Assembly: GCF_000308775.1 (NCBI RefSeq)
Contig: NZ_BAGJ01000095.1
Span: 1-60,839, forward strand
Length of the DNA stretch: 60,839 nt
Origin: Nocardia testacea NBRC 100365
GTDB taxonomy: Bacteria; Actinomycetota; Actinomycetes; Mycobacteriales; Mycobacteriaceae
Reading direction: 5' to 3'
Below are positions 1 through 9,654 of the stretch, piece by piece. The notes below the pieces were generated by a model that worked only from the letters and a program-made list of their open reading frames with translations, ran no database searches and was not told the DNA's origin. A program made the position numbers and the translations under genes. Position 1 is the stretch's first letter; every line of letters starts with the position of its first letter.

Positions 1-147
1 GTCCCCGGCCACCAGCTTCTCCGGTCCGGTCCCGGTGCCGGTACCGATCAGACCGTCGACTTCGGCCCGGACCTTCTGGACGTAGGTCTGGACATAGCCG
101 GACAGACGGTTCGCGAAGGCGACGTACTCGTGCGGGACCCGCGACAC
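1..147 (-). CDS. Unknown protein, N-terminal 49 residues (runs off the window)
   Basis: Open minus-strand frame whose downstream part lies left of the window. I place the start at the GTG at 145-147 because a GAGAGG Shine-Dalgarno (SD) sequence sits 6 bases before it; an overlapping TTG at 151-153 is the alternative. The visible residues form a likely amphipathic helix rich in Val, Ala and Tyr, followed by a Gly-Thr repeat. No family is recognised and no function is proposed. Only the SD and the open frame support it. Confidence 0.4.
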   Translation of the reverse strand, partial: MSRVPHEYVAFANRLSGYVQTYVQKVRAEVDGLIGTGTGTGPEKLVAGD

Positions 148-469
148 CGGCAACCTCTCAGAAATCAGAAACGCCGGTCATTCTATTTTACGGCGTCCAA
201 TCGATGTTCACCGGCTATCGATACCGGTAGAAGCAGCCGACAACAGAAGAAAAGCACCGCTCGGCGCCCGCAGTGCTCAGGTACGGGCCGGTGCCGGATC
301 AGGCAACCGGGAAGACCTCACCGCGGTGCTCGAGCCGGTGGCGCGGGGCCGTTCGCCTACCGTGCCACCCATGGGGTTTCGAGATATCGAGGCAGCGTAC
401 GAATCCGGCGGGCGCAGGCCGGGGCATCGCGCCGGGCATCCGCGCCCGGGCCGCGCCGATGGGGCGTGG
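148..469. other. Intergenic stretch, no gene recognised
   Basis: This gap separates the minus-strand gene at the left edge from the serine hydrolase. Its first 60 bases are clearly more AT-rich than the surroundings and probably hold the promoter of the leftward gene. A small imperfect dyad lies near 212-230 (CCGG arms around ATCGAT). The open frames across 150-470 lack actinobacterial codon character and look accidental. Confidence 0.4.
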
Positions 470-1639
470 GTGTCCGATGGCGCGCGGTGGGTCCGGGCGG
501 CAGCCGTCCTGCTCGCAGGCCTACTCATGGCCGCGTGCACCGGGGAATCACCCGCCCCGGCGGCAGCCGCCGATCCGCTGGACACCATCGTGCACGAGAC
601 CTTCACGGCTTTGCGCGAGGCCCACGGGATTCCCGGTATCGCCGTGGGGGTGATCCACGGGGACCGGACGCGGCTCTTCGGATTCGGCACCACCGCACCC
701 GGCGGTGACCGCCCGGTCACCGAGCACACGATCTTCGAGGTCGGCTCGATCAGCAAGTTGTTCACCACATTGCTGGCCGGTTCCGCCGCGGCCCGGCAGC
801 GCCTCGACCTCGACGCCACTCCCGGCCGGTACCTGCCGCAGCTCCGCGATCGCCCGATCGACAGCGCGCGGATCAGAGATCTCGCGACCTACACCGCGGG
901 TGGTCTGCCGCAGCAGTTCCCAGCCGAGGTGACCACAGAAGCCGAGATGTGGCACTACTTCCAGCAGTGGCACCCGACCTACCGGCCGGGTACCACGCGT
1001 CTCTACGGAAACCCGGGCATGGCCCTGCTGGGACAGGTGACCGGCGCGGCACTCGGCCGGTCGTTCGAGGACGCGATGCGCAGCGAGGTGCTCGAACCGC
1101 TCGGCCTCCGGCACACCTACTTCGATGTGCCGGCACCGCGCCAGGACGACTACGCCTGGGGGAATGCGCAATCGGGTGCTCCGGTGCGGGTATCTCCCGG
1201 CCCCGGGGATACCGAGGCCTACGGTCTGAAGACGACCGCTGCCGACCTGCTGTCCTTCGTCGCGGCGAATATGGACCACCGGCGAGCTCCGCTCGGCATG
1301 CGCGGGTCACTGAACGCGACCCGGCACGGCTACTACCGGGTGGGCCCGATGACACAGGCGCTGGGGTGGGAACGCTTCGACTACCCCACCTCGCCCGAGA
1401 CGCTACAGGCCGGTAACTCGGCCGAGATCGTCAACCGGCCGCAGCCGGTGACACCGGCCGGGGGACCCGCCGGCCCGGTATTGTTCGACAAGACCGGGTC
1501 CACCGGCGGATTCGGTGCCTACGTCGCTTTCGTACCCGATCGTTCCATTGCCGTCGTCGTGCTGATGAACCGGAACATCCCGATACCCGCCCGGGTCGCC
1601 GCCACCCACCGGGTGATCGAAGCGCTCGACTCCCGGTAG
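470..1639 (+). CDS. Serine hydrolase lipoprotein, class C beta-lactamase/DD-peptidase fold
   Basis: The protein (389 aa) is probably anchored outside the membrane and acts on a beta-lactam, peptide or ester substrate; the substrate cannot be read from sequence. All three motifs of the family are visible: SISK (Ser nucleophile and Lys) near residue 93, YGN near 179 and KTG near 341. The start GTG at 470 gives a short signal peptide ending in a lipobox-like LMAAC with Cys23; the -3 position is Met, slightly unusual. The frame is open back to 326, but that extension looks non-coding. AmpC, EstB and D-aminopeptidases share this fold, so 'beta-lactamase' would be an over-call. Confidence 0.85.
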   Translation: MSDGARWVRAAAVLLAGLLMAACTGESPAPAAAADPLDTIVHETFTALREAHGIPGIAVGVIHGDRTRLFGFGTTAPGGDRPVTEHTIFEVGSISKLFTTLLAGSAAARQRLDLDATPGRYLPQLRDRPIDSARIRDLATYTAGGLPQQFPAEVTTEAEMWHYFQQWHPTYRPGTTRLYGNPGMALLGQVTGAALGRSFEDAMRSEVLEPLGLRHTYFDVPAPRQDDYAWGNAQSGAPVRVSPGPGDTEAYGLKTTAADLLSFVAANMDHRRAPLGMRGSLNATRHGYYRVGPMTQALGWERFDYPTSPETLQAGNSAEIVNRPQPVTPAGGPAGPVLFDKTGSTGGFGAYVAFVPDRSIAVVVLMNRNIPIPARVAATHRVIEALDSR

Positions 1640-1715
1640 CGACCGCCTGTGGTGGGCACTCACCGACTCGCGACCGGGACACCGGTTTTCAGGGGCACGG
1701 GCCGGCCGCGAACAC

Positions 1716-1958
1716 TCAGTGCTTGCGTTTGGAGGTGGTGGGTTTGCTGGGTTTCTTCTTGCTGTTGTTCTTGCCGTCGCTGTCGGGCTCCCATTCATAG
1801 CCGGGAGTTCCTTTCTCGCAATAGGAATCGGCGACCTTGGTATCGGTGGCGTCGAATTCGCACCACCGGTCGCTGCTGCAGGCGACCGAACCGAGGCCGG
1901 CCGCGAGGGCGATCACCACGGTGCCGGTGACAGTACGCAGACGGGTGCCGGAATACAT
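1716..1958 (-). CDS. Small secreted, probably lipid-anchored protein
   Basis: An 80-residue protein with a basic N-terminus, a hydrophobic stretch of about 15 residues and a Cys at the end of it (GSVAC). The -3 residue is Ser, so lipidation is uncertain. The mature part has two more Cys and ends in a very basic Lys/Ser-rich tail that could bind the wall or nucleic acid. An AGGAGAG SD lies just before the ATG, which makes translation likely. No domain family is recognised. It converges with the serine hydrolase upstream. Confidence 0.65.
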   Translation of the reverse strand: MYSGTRLRTVTGTVVIALAAGLGSVACSSDRWCEFDATDTKVADSYCEKGTPGYEWEPDSDGKNNSKKKPSKPTTSKRKH

Positions 1959-2004
1959 GCTCTCTCCTGGATCTACGAGGGAAGGGAGACCGCGCGGTGG
2001 CGGA

Positions 2005-2952
2005 TCAGGGGGTGAGCCGGAGGCGGGCCACGACGGCGCGGTGGTCCGTACCCGCGAGGGTGAATGTACTGATGTGCTCGGTGGTGCCGCCGGATACCAG
2101 AATATGATCGATTCCGATCAGCGGACCCCAGGTTCGGTCGGCCGGATAGGTGAGCAGCCGTCCCGCGCCGGCCTGTTCCGCGGCGGCGGCGAAATCGCCG
2201 CTCACCAGGCGGCGGAAGGCCGCGTGGTCGCTGGTCGCGTTGAAATCGGCGCCGACCACCGCCGGGCCCGGTGATTCGCGCAGAACGGCGTCGACGGCAC
2301 TCATCTCCTTCGCCCAGACGGCGGCGTCGGCGGTCGGCGGGAGCGGGTGGAAGGCGTGCACTGCGACAGGTCCGAGAGCGGGATGGATGAGCGTCACGGA
2401 CAGGTTGCCGAGAACGAACCCCTGATGCCGCACCGGATCCGACAGCGGGTACCGGCTGTAGATACCGGTGCCGCCGCCCCCGGGCCCGGAATCCAGGTAG
2501 CTGTGCGGGAGCAGCGTGCCCAGACCTGCCGCGCTCAGCGCGTCGACCGCCTCGGGGGTGAGCTCGTCCACGGTGAGCACATCGACACCGCGCTCCCGGA
2601 CGGCGGTCACGAGCGCGGTCGTATCCGCCCCACCGAACAGGAGATTCGATTGGAGCACGGTCAGTTCGGCGCCGGCCGCGGCCCGACTGTCCGGAACGAA
2701 CAGCGGCAGCTGGGTCCACAGCACCCCGGCGAGCACGACGACCGCCGCCGCGGCGCTGCGCCATCCGCGCGCGGCCAGGAACAGCAGCAGGGCCGCCACG
2801 GCGCCCAGCATCAGATACGTCGCTCCCGCCGCCAGCAGGATCAGTTCCCGCCGCTGCCAGCCCCCGAGATAGAGGGCCAGGCCGAAGGTTCCGGCCAGCA
2901 GCGCACACCACCCCGCGCCGAGCAGCACCCGGCGGACAACTCCGTGCCTCAT
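2005..2952 (-). CDS. Membrane-anchored endonuclease/exonuclease/phosphatase (EEP) family protein
   Basis: The 315-residue protein has three hydrophobic N-terminal segments (about residues 5-30, 35-62 and 68-88) and then an EEP catalytic domain on the far side of the membrane. Visible family motifs are the QSN strand, the metal-binding Glu in TVDELT, GADFNAT, IDHILV and the C-terminal GTDHRAV. These are the metal-binding and catalytic residues of DNase I-like phosphodiesterases. Extracellular members cleave nucleic acids, sphingomyelin or phosphoinositides; nothing here selects among them. It appears to be transcribed alone. Confidence 0.85.
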   Translation of the reverse strand: MRHGVVRRVLLGAGWCALLAGTFGLALYLGGWQRRELILLAAGATYLMLGAVAALLLFLAARGWRSAAAAVVVLAGVLWTQLPLFVPDSRAAAGAELTVLQSNLLFGGADTTALVTAVRERGVDVLTVDELTPEAVDALSAAGLGTLLPHSYLDSGPGGGGTGIYSRYPLSDPVRHQGFVLGNLSVTLIHPALGPVAVHAFHPLPPTADAAVWAKEMSAVDAVLRESPGPAVVGADFNATSDHAAFRRLVSGDFAAAAEQAGAGRLLTYPADRTWGPLIGIDHILVSGGTTEHISTFTLAGTDHRAVVARLRLTP

Positions 2953-3251
2953 ATCCGCAAACCTATCGGGCGCGCTCGAGAAAACCTTGCGAAGTCCTTG
3001 CGGCGGCGGCCGCCCGGCCCCCGCTCCGGCAGTTCGGTGTGCGGAAGGCGGATCACGCCTGGTGGCCCGTTTCTGACGATCCGCACGGTGAATGGCTCAT
3101 ATATCCCGGCAGGCGACCGACCCGACTGCGGCGCCGGCACCGCGCCCGGTTACGCGGCACTCCGGCGCTCGAACCGTACCCGAGACCATGGTTGCGGAAC
3201 CGGTGCGCGGGGGCAACGGAAACGAACGGGACGGCTATCCGCGCTCGGCGT

Positions 3252-4079
3252 TCAGAGGGCCCCACCGGCATCGATCTGCTGAGTGGTCCCGGTGATGTAG
3301 CGGGCGTCGTCGGAGACCAGATGCAGGACCGTGGCGGTGATGTCCTCCGGCTCCAGGGCAACCACCGGGAGCCGGTTCAGGGCGCGGGCCGCCTCTTCGA
3401 AATCGGCGCGGTCCGGGTTCGGCAGATCCGGCCGGAACAGGCGATAGGTGGCGTCGTTGAGGATCATGGGGGTGGCGACGGTCGTCGGGTGCACGGTGTT
3501 CACCCGGATATCGTGCGGGGCCAGCTCTTTGGCGAGCACCTTCATCAGCATCACCAGGCCGGCCTTGGACGCCGCATAGTGGGCGGTGTTCTCGTTGGCG
3601 TGGTATGCGGCCAGCGAACTCGTGATCACCACCGAGCCGCCCCGGCCGCCCTCGATGATGTGCGGAACGGCGGCCTTGAGCGATTTCCACACCCCGGTGA
3701 GGTTGATATCGATCATGTCCTGCCAGACGTCTTCGCTCATCTCCAGCGTCGGTGCCGGACTGGAGATACCGGCATTGGCGACGACGATATCGAGCCGACC
3801 GAATTCCGCCACTCCCGCGGAGACCGCCGCGGTCAGCGCGGCGAGATCACGGACATCGGCGTCGCGGGCGACGATGCGGCGACCGGCGGCCTCTACCAGG
3901 CGGACGGTCTCCGCGAGGTCGGCGGCATCGGCCAGCGGATACGGGACGCTGGCGACCTCGGCCGTGGTGTCGACGGCGATGATATCGGCGCCCTCCTGCG
4001 CAAAACGTACTGCGTGCGAGCGCCCCTGGCCCCGCGCGGCACCTGTGACGAATGCTGTCCTGCCATCCAATTTGCCCAT
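3252..4079 (-). CDS. Mycofactocin-type SDR family oxidoreductase
   Basis: A 275-residue short-chain dehydrogenase/reductase. The Rossmann motif TGAARGQGRSHA and the following EGADIIAVD stretch are typical of the mycofactocin-coupled SDR group, whose members hold NAD(H) tightly and pass electrons to mycofactocin. NAG, the Ser of ITSSLAAY and the catalytic YAASK are present. The start is the ATG at 4077-4079, with GGAG just upstream; the longer frame to 4199 has no such site. No mycofactocin synthesis gene is in the window. The substrate, probably a hydrophobic alcohol, cannot be inferred. Confidence 0.88.
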   Translation of the reverse strand: MGKLDGRTAFVTGAARGQGRSHAVRFAQEGADIIAVDTTAEVASVPYPLADAADLAETVRLVEAAGRRIVARDADVRDLAALTAAVSAGVAEFGRLDIVVANAGISSPAPTLEMSEDVWQDMIDINLTGVWKSLKAAVPHIIEGGRGGSVVITSSLAAYHANENTAHYAASKAGLVMLMKVLAKELAPHDIRVNTVHPTTVATPMILNDATYRLFRPDLPNPDRADFEEAARALNRLPVVALEPEDITATVLHLVSDDARYITGTTQQIDAGGAL

Positions 4080-4316
4080 GGGATACTCCGTATCACGCGC
4101 CGTATCTGCACCTTTGCCGTAGATCGACAATATGACACCGACTGTCGAAAGTCGATGGGCATTGTGCCCACCTACGGCAACCCGGGCGCAACCTTCCACG
4201 CGGGAAGTGACCTATGATCTTGGTGCCCGCAGCGCAGCGGACCGGCCGAAACAGTTCCCCGGGCCAACGTCTCTGCCTCGCTCTGGCGTTGGCTGCCGAT
4301 ATGCTTGGAGCACGCC

Positions 4317-5555
4317 ATGAACACGCCGCCCGACCCCGTGCCGTCACCTCTGGGCCCCGGTCGAGGCGATGAAGAGCGATACCCGCTGTACTGCGCCGAA
4401 TTCACCGCCGACCCGCACCGCGCCTACCAGGAGATGCGGGAACGCCACGGCACCCTGGTGCCGGTGGAGCTGGCGCCCGGCGTCCCCGCCACCCTGGTGA
4501 TCGGATACCGAGCGGCGCTCCGCATTCTCAACGACCCGGACCGGTTTCCCGCCGATCCCCGCCACTGGGAGAAGACCGTCCCCGCCGACTGCCCGGTGCT
4601 GCCGGTACTGCAGTACCGGCCGAACGCACCGCGCAGTGCCGGCGCCGAGCACACGCGCTACCGGCGCGCCGTCACCGCGGCGCTGGCCGGAGTGGATCTA
4701 CACCGGCTGCGTGAGACCGTCGAACGCTGCGCGGCACCCCTGATCAACAGGTTCTGCGAGTCCGGTTCGGCCGATCTGGTCGCCCAGTACGCCTTCCCGC
4801 TGACCTTCGAGGTCATCAACGCAATGCTCGGCTGCCCACCCGAGATCAGCGATCGCGCCGCCGCCGCGACCGCCGCCATCTTCGACGGCGTCGACGCGGA
4901 GAAAGGGAACCTGTTGTTCGGCGAGGCGGTGCAGGAACTGGTGGACGCCAAACGCACCGCACCGGGCGACGATGTCACCACCCGGCTGCTGCACCACTCC
5001 GCGGCGCTCGACGCGACCGAGATGACCCATCAGGTGGTCGCCCTCTACGGCGTCGGCATGGGGCCGATGCAGAGCCTGATCATCAACACCCTGTGCCTGA
5101 TCCTCACCGACGACAGGTTCGCCGACGAGATGCTCGGCGGCGCGCTGGCGACCCGGGACGCGCTCGACGACGTGCTGTTCGACGATCCGCCGCTACCCAA
5201 TGCCAGTGTCACCTATCCGCGGCAGCCCACTCTGGTCGACAACGTCTGGTTGCCCGCCCATCAGCCGGTGGTGATCGGTCTCGCGGGATGCAACAAGGAT
5301 CCGGAGATCGGGACCGGTCACCACGCCGGCAACCGGTCGCATCTGGCCTGGGGTGCCGGACCGCACGCCTGCCCCGCCCAGCCGACCGCCTATCTGATCG
5401 CGCAGGAGGCCATCGACCAGTTGCTCGACGCGCTGCCCGAACTGCGGCTCGCGGTCCCGGTGGCGGAACTGGTCTGGCGACCGGGCGCGCTGCACCGCAC
5501 CCTCGCCGCGCTCCCCGTCACCTTCCCGCCCGCACCACCGCTGCCGGTGGGCTGA
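4317..5555 (+). CDS. Cytochrome P450-like protein lacking the ExxR motif
   Basis: A 412-residue protein with P450 fold landmarks: the PHRAYQEMRERHG N-terminal helix, HTRYRR of the C-helix and a heme-ligand loop WGAGPHACP that keeps the Cys but has Trp in place of the usual Phe. The K-helix ExxR is replaced by a sequence around DALDDVLF. The I-helix acid-alcohol pair is absent (GVGMGPMQ). This pattern resembles the CYP157-like P450s of Streptomyces conservons, but no conservon genes are beside it. The start is the ATG at 4317, with GGAG 6 bases before it. Normal monooxygenase chemistry is doubtful; it may be a heme sensor or partner protein. Confidence 0.82.
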   Translation: MNTPPDPVPSPLGPGRGDEERYPLYCAEFTADPHRAYQEMRERHGTLVPVELAPGVPATLVIGYRAALRILNDPDRFPADPRHWEKTVPADCPVLPVLQYRPNAPRSAGAEHTRYRRAVTAALAGVDLHRLRETVERCAAPLINRFCESGSADLVAQYAFPLTFEVINAMLGCPPEISDRAAAATAAIFDGVDAEKGNLLFGEAVQELVDAKRTAPGDDVTTRLLHHSAALDATEMTHQVVALYGVGMGPMQSLIINTLCLILTDDRFADEMLGGALATRDALDDVLFDDPPLPNASVTYPRQPTLVDNVWLPAHQPVVIGLAGCNKDPEIGTGHHAGNRSHLAWGAGPHACPAQPTAYLIAQEAIDQLLDALPELRLAVPVAELVWRPGALHRTLAALPVTFPPAPPLPVG

Positions 5556-5582
5556 GCGGGTTCGACGAGCAGCCGGGAGGGC

Positions 5583-7217
5583 TCATCGGCCCACAGCGTC
5601 GGGTAGGTGGCCGCGGGCGTAGGCGACCGCGTCGTCGGTGTGGGTGAACAGGTGGTCGGGGCCGGGGAGGGCGCCGAAGGCGGCGAGGCGGTGGTGGTGC
5701 TCGGCGCGCAGACCGGACATGAGCACAGTGATACCGCGGCGCCGGAGTTCGATGATGGCGTCCTCGAGGGCGAGAATTCCGGTGGTGTCGAGGGCGGTGA
5801 GGTGCGACATGCGCAAGATGACGACGCGGACGTCGGAGACGTGGGCGAGTTCGAACAGGAAGCGATGGGCGGCCGCGAAGAACAGGGGGCCGTCGAGGCG
5901 GTAGGCGACGATGTGGTCGCGGAGCAGGTCATGTTCTTCGGTGAGGTGGTCGCTCTCGTCCAGGGGAAGTCGGCGCAGGCGTGCTTCGCGAGCGACCGTG
6001 CGCAGGGCGATCAGGACCGCGATCCCGACACCGACGGCGACGGCGGTGACGAGGTCGAAGGCGACGGTGGCGGCGAAGGTGATCACCATGATCGCGGTGT
6101 CACCGCGGGAGGTGCGAGCGATCGCGGCCAAGGACGCGGTTTCGACCATCCGCACCGTGGTGGCCAATAGCACACCGGCGAGAGCGGCCAGCGGGATGTG
6201 GGCGACCAGGGGGGCGGCGAGGTAGAGCAGGGCGGCAAGGACGACCGCGTGGGTGAGGGCGGCGAGGCGGGTGCGCGCGCCGGAGCGGACGTTGACCGCG
6301 GTGCGGGCGATCGCGCCGGTGGCGGGGACACCACCGAACAGTGGTGCGGCGATATTGGCCAGGCCTTGGCCGAACAGTTCGCGGTCGGGATCGTGGCGGG
6401 TACCCACCGACATCGAGTCCGCGGCGGTGGCCGACAGCAGTGATTCCAGGGCGGCGAGCGCAGCGACGGCCAGCGCGGGCGCGATGAGCGACCCGAGCCG
6501 GGTGGGGTCGAGGAACCCGAGGGATGGAGCGGGTAACCCGGCGGGCAGTGCCCCGATGCGGATGAGGTCGAGCCCGGCCGCTCCGGCGACGACGGTGGCG
6601 ACCACGATCGCGACGAGCGCAAAGGGCAGTTTTGGCAGGTAACGTCCGCCGACCAGGACGGCGGCGGCGACCAGCAGGGCGGTCACCGGTGGGACGGGGT
6701 CGGGATGATCGAGATAGTGGGAGATGGCGTCGGAGGCCAGCTGCCACATCTTTTCGCCCTCGGCGTCGGCGATTCCGAGGGCCGGCGGGACCTGCTGCAA
6801 GGCGATCACCACGGCGATGCCCGCGGTGAATCCCTCGATTACCGGGGCAGGCATGTAACGGACCGCGCGACCGACTCCGGCCAGCGCGAGAACGACCAGC
6901 ATGACACCGGCCATCAATCCGACGGCGAGGACACCGGGGCCGCCGTGTTCGGCCACGATGGGCAGCAGCACGACCGTCATGGCGCCGGTGGGGCCGGAGA
7001 CCTGGAAGCGGGAGCCACCGAAGACAGCGGCCACGACGCCGGCGATGATCGCGGTGGCCAGCCCCGCGGCAGCGCCGAGCCCGGAGCTGATCCCGAAACC
7101 CAGGGCCAGCGGCAGGGCGACCAGGGCGACGATGACACCGGCCAGCAGATCCGGGCCGGGGCTACGCAGCGCGGGTGTCCAGTCCGCCGGGGTGGGCAGT
7201 AGCGCGCGCCGGGTCAC
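5583..7217 (-). CDS. SulP/SLC26-type anion transporter with C-terminal STAS domain
   Basis: The 544-residue protein has about a dozen hydrophobic segments, beginning with the [19 protein letters not shown] block typical of SulP transporters. A cytoplasmic STAS domain follows (about residues 430-535), including [10 protein letters not shown]. SulP members carry sulfate, bicarbonate or other anions. Its GTG start overlaps the pckG stop by four bases (GTGA), so the two genes are translationally coupled. Coupling to a CO2-linked enzyme favours bicarbonate as substrate (inference). No carbonic anhydrase domain is fused. Confidence 0.9.
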   Translation of the reverse strand: MTRRALLPTPADWTPALRSPGPDLLAGVIVALVALPLALGFGISSGLGAAAGLATAIIAGVVAAVFGGSRFQVSGPTGAMTVVLLPIVAEHGGPGVLAVGLMAGVMLVVLALAGVGRAVRYMPAPVIEGFTAGIAVVIALQQVPPALGIADAEGEKMWQLASDAISHYLDHPDPVPPVTALLVAAAVLVGGRYLPKLPFALVAIVVATVVAGAAGLDLIRIGALPAGLPAPSLGFLDPTRLGSLIAPALAVAALAALESLLSATAADSMSVGTRHDPDRELFGQGLANIAAPLFGGVPATGAIARTAVNVRSGARTRLAALTHAVVLAALLYLAAPLVAHIPLAALAGVLLATTVRMVETASLAAIARTSRGDTAIMVITFAATVAFDLVTAVAVGVGIAVLIALRTVAREARLRRLPLDESDHLTEEHDLLRDHIVAYRLDGPLFFAAAHRFLFELAHVSDVRVVILRMSHLTALDTTGILALEDAIIELRRRGITVLMSGLRAEHHHRLAAFGALPGPDHLFTHTDDAVAYARGHLPDAVGR

Positions 7218-9079
7218 GATGCCCCGGCGGCCCGCGCCGGAATGTGGGCCAGACGGTTCTTCAGCGCCGCGAGTTGGTCACACAGTGGTGCGGGCAGGGT
7301 GTCGGAGCCGATGCTCGCGTACCAGTCCTCGATCGAGGCGACCTCGTCGGCCCATTCGTCGTGGTGGACCTCCAGCGCGGCGTAGACTCGGCGTTTTTCG
7401 GTATCGGAGAACCCGGACAGGTCCAGTGAGTGCGGCAGCGGGACGTAGCCGACAGCGGTACAGTCCGCGGCGGCGGTGCCTTCGATCCGTTCCAGCGCCC
7501 ATTCGAGCACCCGGATGTTGTCCCCGAATCCGGGCCACAGGAACCGACCGTCCGTATCGCGGCGGAACCAGTTGACCTGGAATATCTTCGGAAGCTTCGC
7601 CGGGTCCGCCGTGTCGCCCAGGCGCAGCCAGTGCGCAAAGTAGTCACCGACGTGGTAACCGAGAAAAGGCAGCATTGCCATCGGATCCCGCCGCACCACA
7701 CCGACCTGTCCCGCGGCCGCAGCGGTTGTCTCCGAGGACAGCACCGAGGCGGTGAACACTCCGTGAGTCCAGTCGAAGGATTCGGCGATCAAGGGGATCG
7801 TGGTGGCGCGGCGGCCACCGAAGAAGATCGCCGAAAGCGGGACCCCGGTGGGGTCGTCCCATTCCGGGGCCACCGACGGACACTGTTCGATCGGGGTGCA
7901 ATACCGCGAGTTCGGGTGCGCGGCCGGACCGGTCGCCGACTCGGGGGTCCAGTCGTTGCCGCGCCAATCGGTCAGATGCCACGGCGGAGTGTCGGTGAGT
8001 CCTTCCCACCACACGTCACCGTCGTCGGTGAGGGCGGTGTTGGTGAAAATCGAATTGCCGTGCTCGATGGTGACGATCGCGTTCGGGTTGGTCTTCGCGC
8101 CGGTGCCCGGCGCTACACCGAAGAACCCGGCCTCCGGGTTCACCGCGTACAAGCGCCCGTCGGCGCCGAACCGCAGCCAGGCGATATCGTCGCCGACCGT
8201 TTCGGCCTTCCATCCATCGAGCGCGGGTTCGAGCATGGCGAGGTTGGTCTTACCGCACGAGGACGGGAACGCCGCCGCCACATAATGGGTACGGCCTTGC
8301 GGTGAGGTGAGTTTGAGAATCAGCATATGCTCGGCCAGCCACCCCTCGTCGCGGGCCAGAACCGAGGCGATCCGCAGCGCGAAGCACTTCTTGCCCAGCA
8401 GGGCGTTGCCACCGTAGCCGGAGCCGTAACTCCAGATGGTGCGATCCTCGGGGAAGTGTGCGATGTACTTCGTGTGGTCGCACGGCCACGCCACATCCGG
8501 TTGCCGCGGGCCCAGGGGCGCGCCGACCGAGTGCAGGCATTTGACGAACTCCGCTGTCTCGCCGAGCTTGTTCCACACCGGTGTCCCGGAGCGGGCCATG
8601 ATCTGCATCGAGACCGCGACGTATTCCGAATCGGTGATCTGCACACCGTATTTCGGGTCCCCGGCGTCGAGTGGACCCATGCAGAACGCGATCACATACA
8701 TGGTGCGCCCGGCCATCGCGCCGCGATAGTGCTCGGTCATCACCGTGCGCATATCGACCGGATCCACCCAATTGTTCGTCGGCCCCGCGTCGCGGCGATC
8801 CCGTGAGCAGATGAACGTGCGGTCCTCCACCCGCGCCACGTCTTCGGGATCGGAGACACACCAGAACGAGTTCGGCTTCGCCGACAATGCCACGAAGGCG
8901 CCCTTGTCCACCAGGCGCGCGGTCAACCGATCCCACTCCTGCCGGGTCCCGTCGCACCACACGACATCCTCCGGTGCCGTCAGATCCACCACCTCGGCCA
9001 CCCAGGCCAGGATCTGCGCATGACCGGTGGGCGCGGCCACCGCTGCTGTCCCGAGCATGTGATCGGTCTCCACCACCAT
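7214..9079 (-). CDS. pckG: Phosphoenolpyruvate carboxykinase (GTP)
   Basis: The protein of about 621 residues interconverts oxaloacetate + GTP with PEP + CO2 + GDP. It carries the GTP-type signatures: the P-loop-like [12 protein letters not shown], the metal-binding GDDIAWL and the reactive [16 protein letters not shown] region. The start is uncertain: GGAGG lies so close to the ATG at 9077-9079 that the GTGs at 9074-9076 or 9071-9073 may be used. It lies between an ArsR regulator and a SulP transporter on one strand. In mycobacteria this enzyme can also fix CO2 onto PEP, which would suit the transporter. Confidence 0.95.
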   Translation of the reverse strand: MVVETDHMLGTAAVAAPTGHAQILAWVAEVVDLTAPEDVVWCDGTRQEWDRLTARLVDKGAFVALSAKPNSFWCVSDPEDVARVEDRTFICSRDRRDAGPTNNWVDPVDMRTVMTEHYRGAMAGRTMYVIAFCMGPLDAGDPKYGVQITDSEYVAVSMQIMARSGTPVWNKLGETAEFVKCLHSVGAPLGPRQPDVAWPCDHTKYIAHFPEDRTIWSYGSGYGGNALLGKKCFALRIASVLARDEGWLAEHMLILKLTSPQGRTHYVAAAFPSSCGKTNLAMLEPALDGWKAETVGDDIAWLRFGADGRLYAVNPEAGFFGVAPGTGAKTNPNAIVTIEHGNSIFTNTALTDDGDVWWEGLTDTPPWHLTDWRGNDWTPESATGPAAHPNSRYCTPIEQCPSVAPEWDDPTGVPLSAIFFGGRRATTIPLIAESFDWTHGVFTASVLSSETTAAAAGQVGVVRRDPMAMLPFLGYHVGDYFAHWLRLGDTADPAKLPKIFQVNWFRRDTDGRFLWPGFGDNIRVLEWALERIEGTAAADCTAVGYVPLPHSLDLSGFSDTEKRRVYAALEVHHDEWADEVASIEDWYASIGSDTLPAPLCDQLAALKNRLAHIPARAAGAS

Positions 9080-9184
9080 CTCCTCCGTGAACAACTAGAT
9101 GACTATGTAGGAAATTATGCAATCAAGCAGGATGATATCGCCGGCGACCCGGCATCTGCCGTGGGGGCCTCGGACGACCGGCTG

Positions 9185-9514
9185 TCAGGCGGGCTGTTCC
9201 AGAACCTCCGCCTGGCCCGCCACCACCCCGGTCAAGATGGCCCGCGCAGTGGTCAGCAACTGTGCCACCTGCGGCGAGGTCAGCTCGTAGATCACCGACA
9301 AACCCTCCCGGCGGCTGGTGATCAGACCCGCCCGCCGCAACACGGCCAGCTGCTGGGACAAGTTCGCCGCCTCGACATCGATATCGTTCAGCATCTCCGA
9401 TACCGCGTGCTCACGCCGACTGAGCAACTCCAGCACCCGGATTCGCACCGGATGCCCCAGTGTCTTGAAGAACTCCGCTTTCATCTGATAGAGAGGCCTA
9501 CTCGAACCCGGCAT
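9185..9514 (-). CDS. ArsR/SmtB-family transcription regulator without cysteines
   Basis: A 109-residue winged-helix repressor: KTLGHPVRIRVLELL at the front, the recognition region NLSQQLAVLRRAGLI and the wing REGLSVIYELT. There is no Cys in the protein, so the classical alpha-3 metal site and the cysteine redox switches of this family are impossible. It is the first gene before pckG and sulP on the same strand, with a 105-base AT-rich gap (9080-9184) that probably holds its operator. SD: GGGAG before the ATG at 9512-9514. It likely controls pckG-sulP; the ligand is unknown. Confidence 0.87.
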   Translation of the reverse strand: MPGSSRPLYQMKAEFFKTLGHPVRIRVLELLSRREHAVSEMLNDIDVEAANLSQQLAVLRRAGLITSRREGLSVIYELTSPQVAQLLTTARAILTGVVAGQAEVLEQPA

Positions 9515-9654
9515 CGCTCCCGCCTTCCGGTCGCCCTGCTATTTGCACAGATTAGCAAGCAGAAAATTCGCGTGTCCGCGGGGTTCGTATCGCCGCCCAC
9601 CGCTACCTCATGGCCGGAGCCGACGTGGTGGTGCGCCCTGGCCGGAAGCGCGGG

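Noticed and set aside
470..1639. Calling the serine hydrolase an AmpC resistance beta-lactamase
   Set aside because: The three motifs are shared by esterases and peptidases. Nothing in the sequence or context shows beta-lactam hydrolysis.
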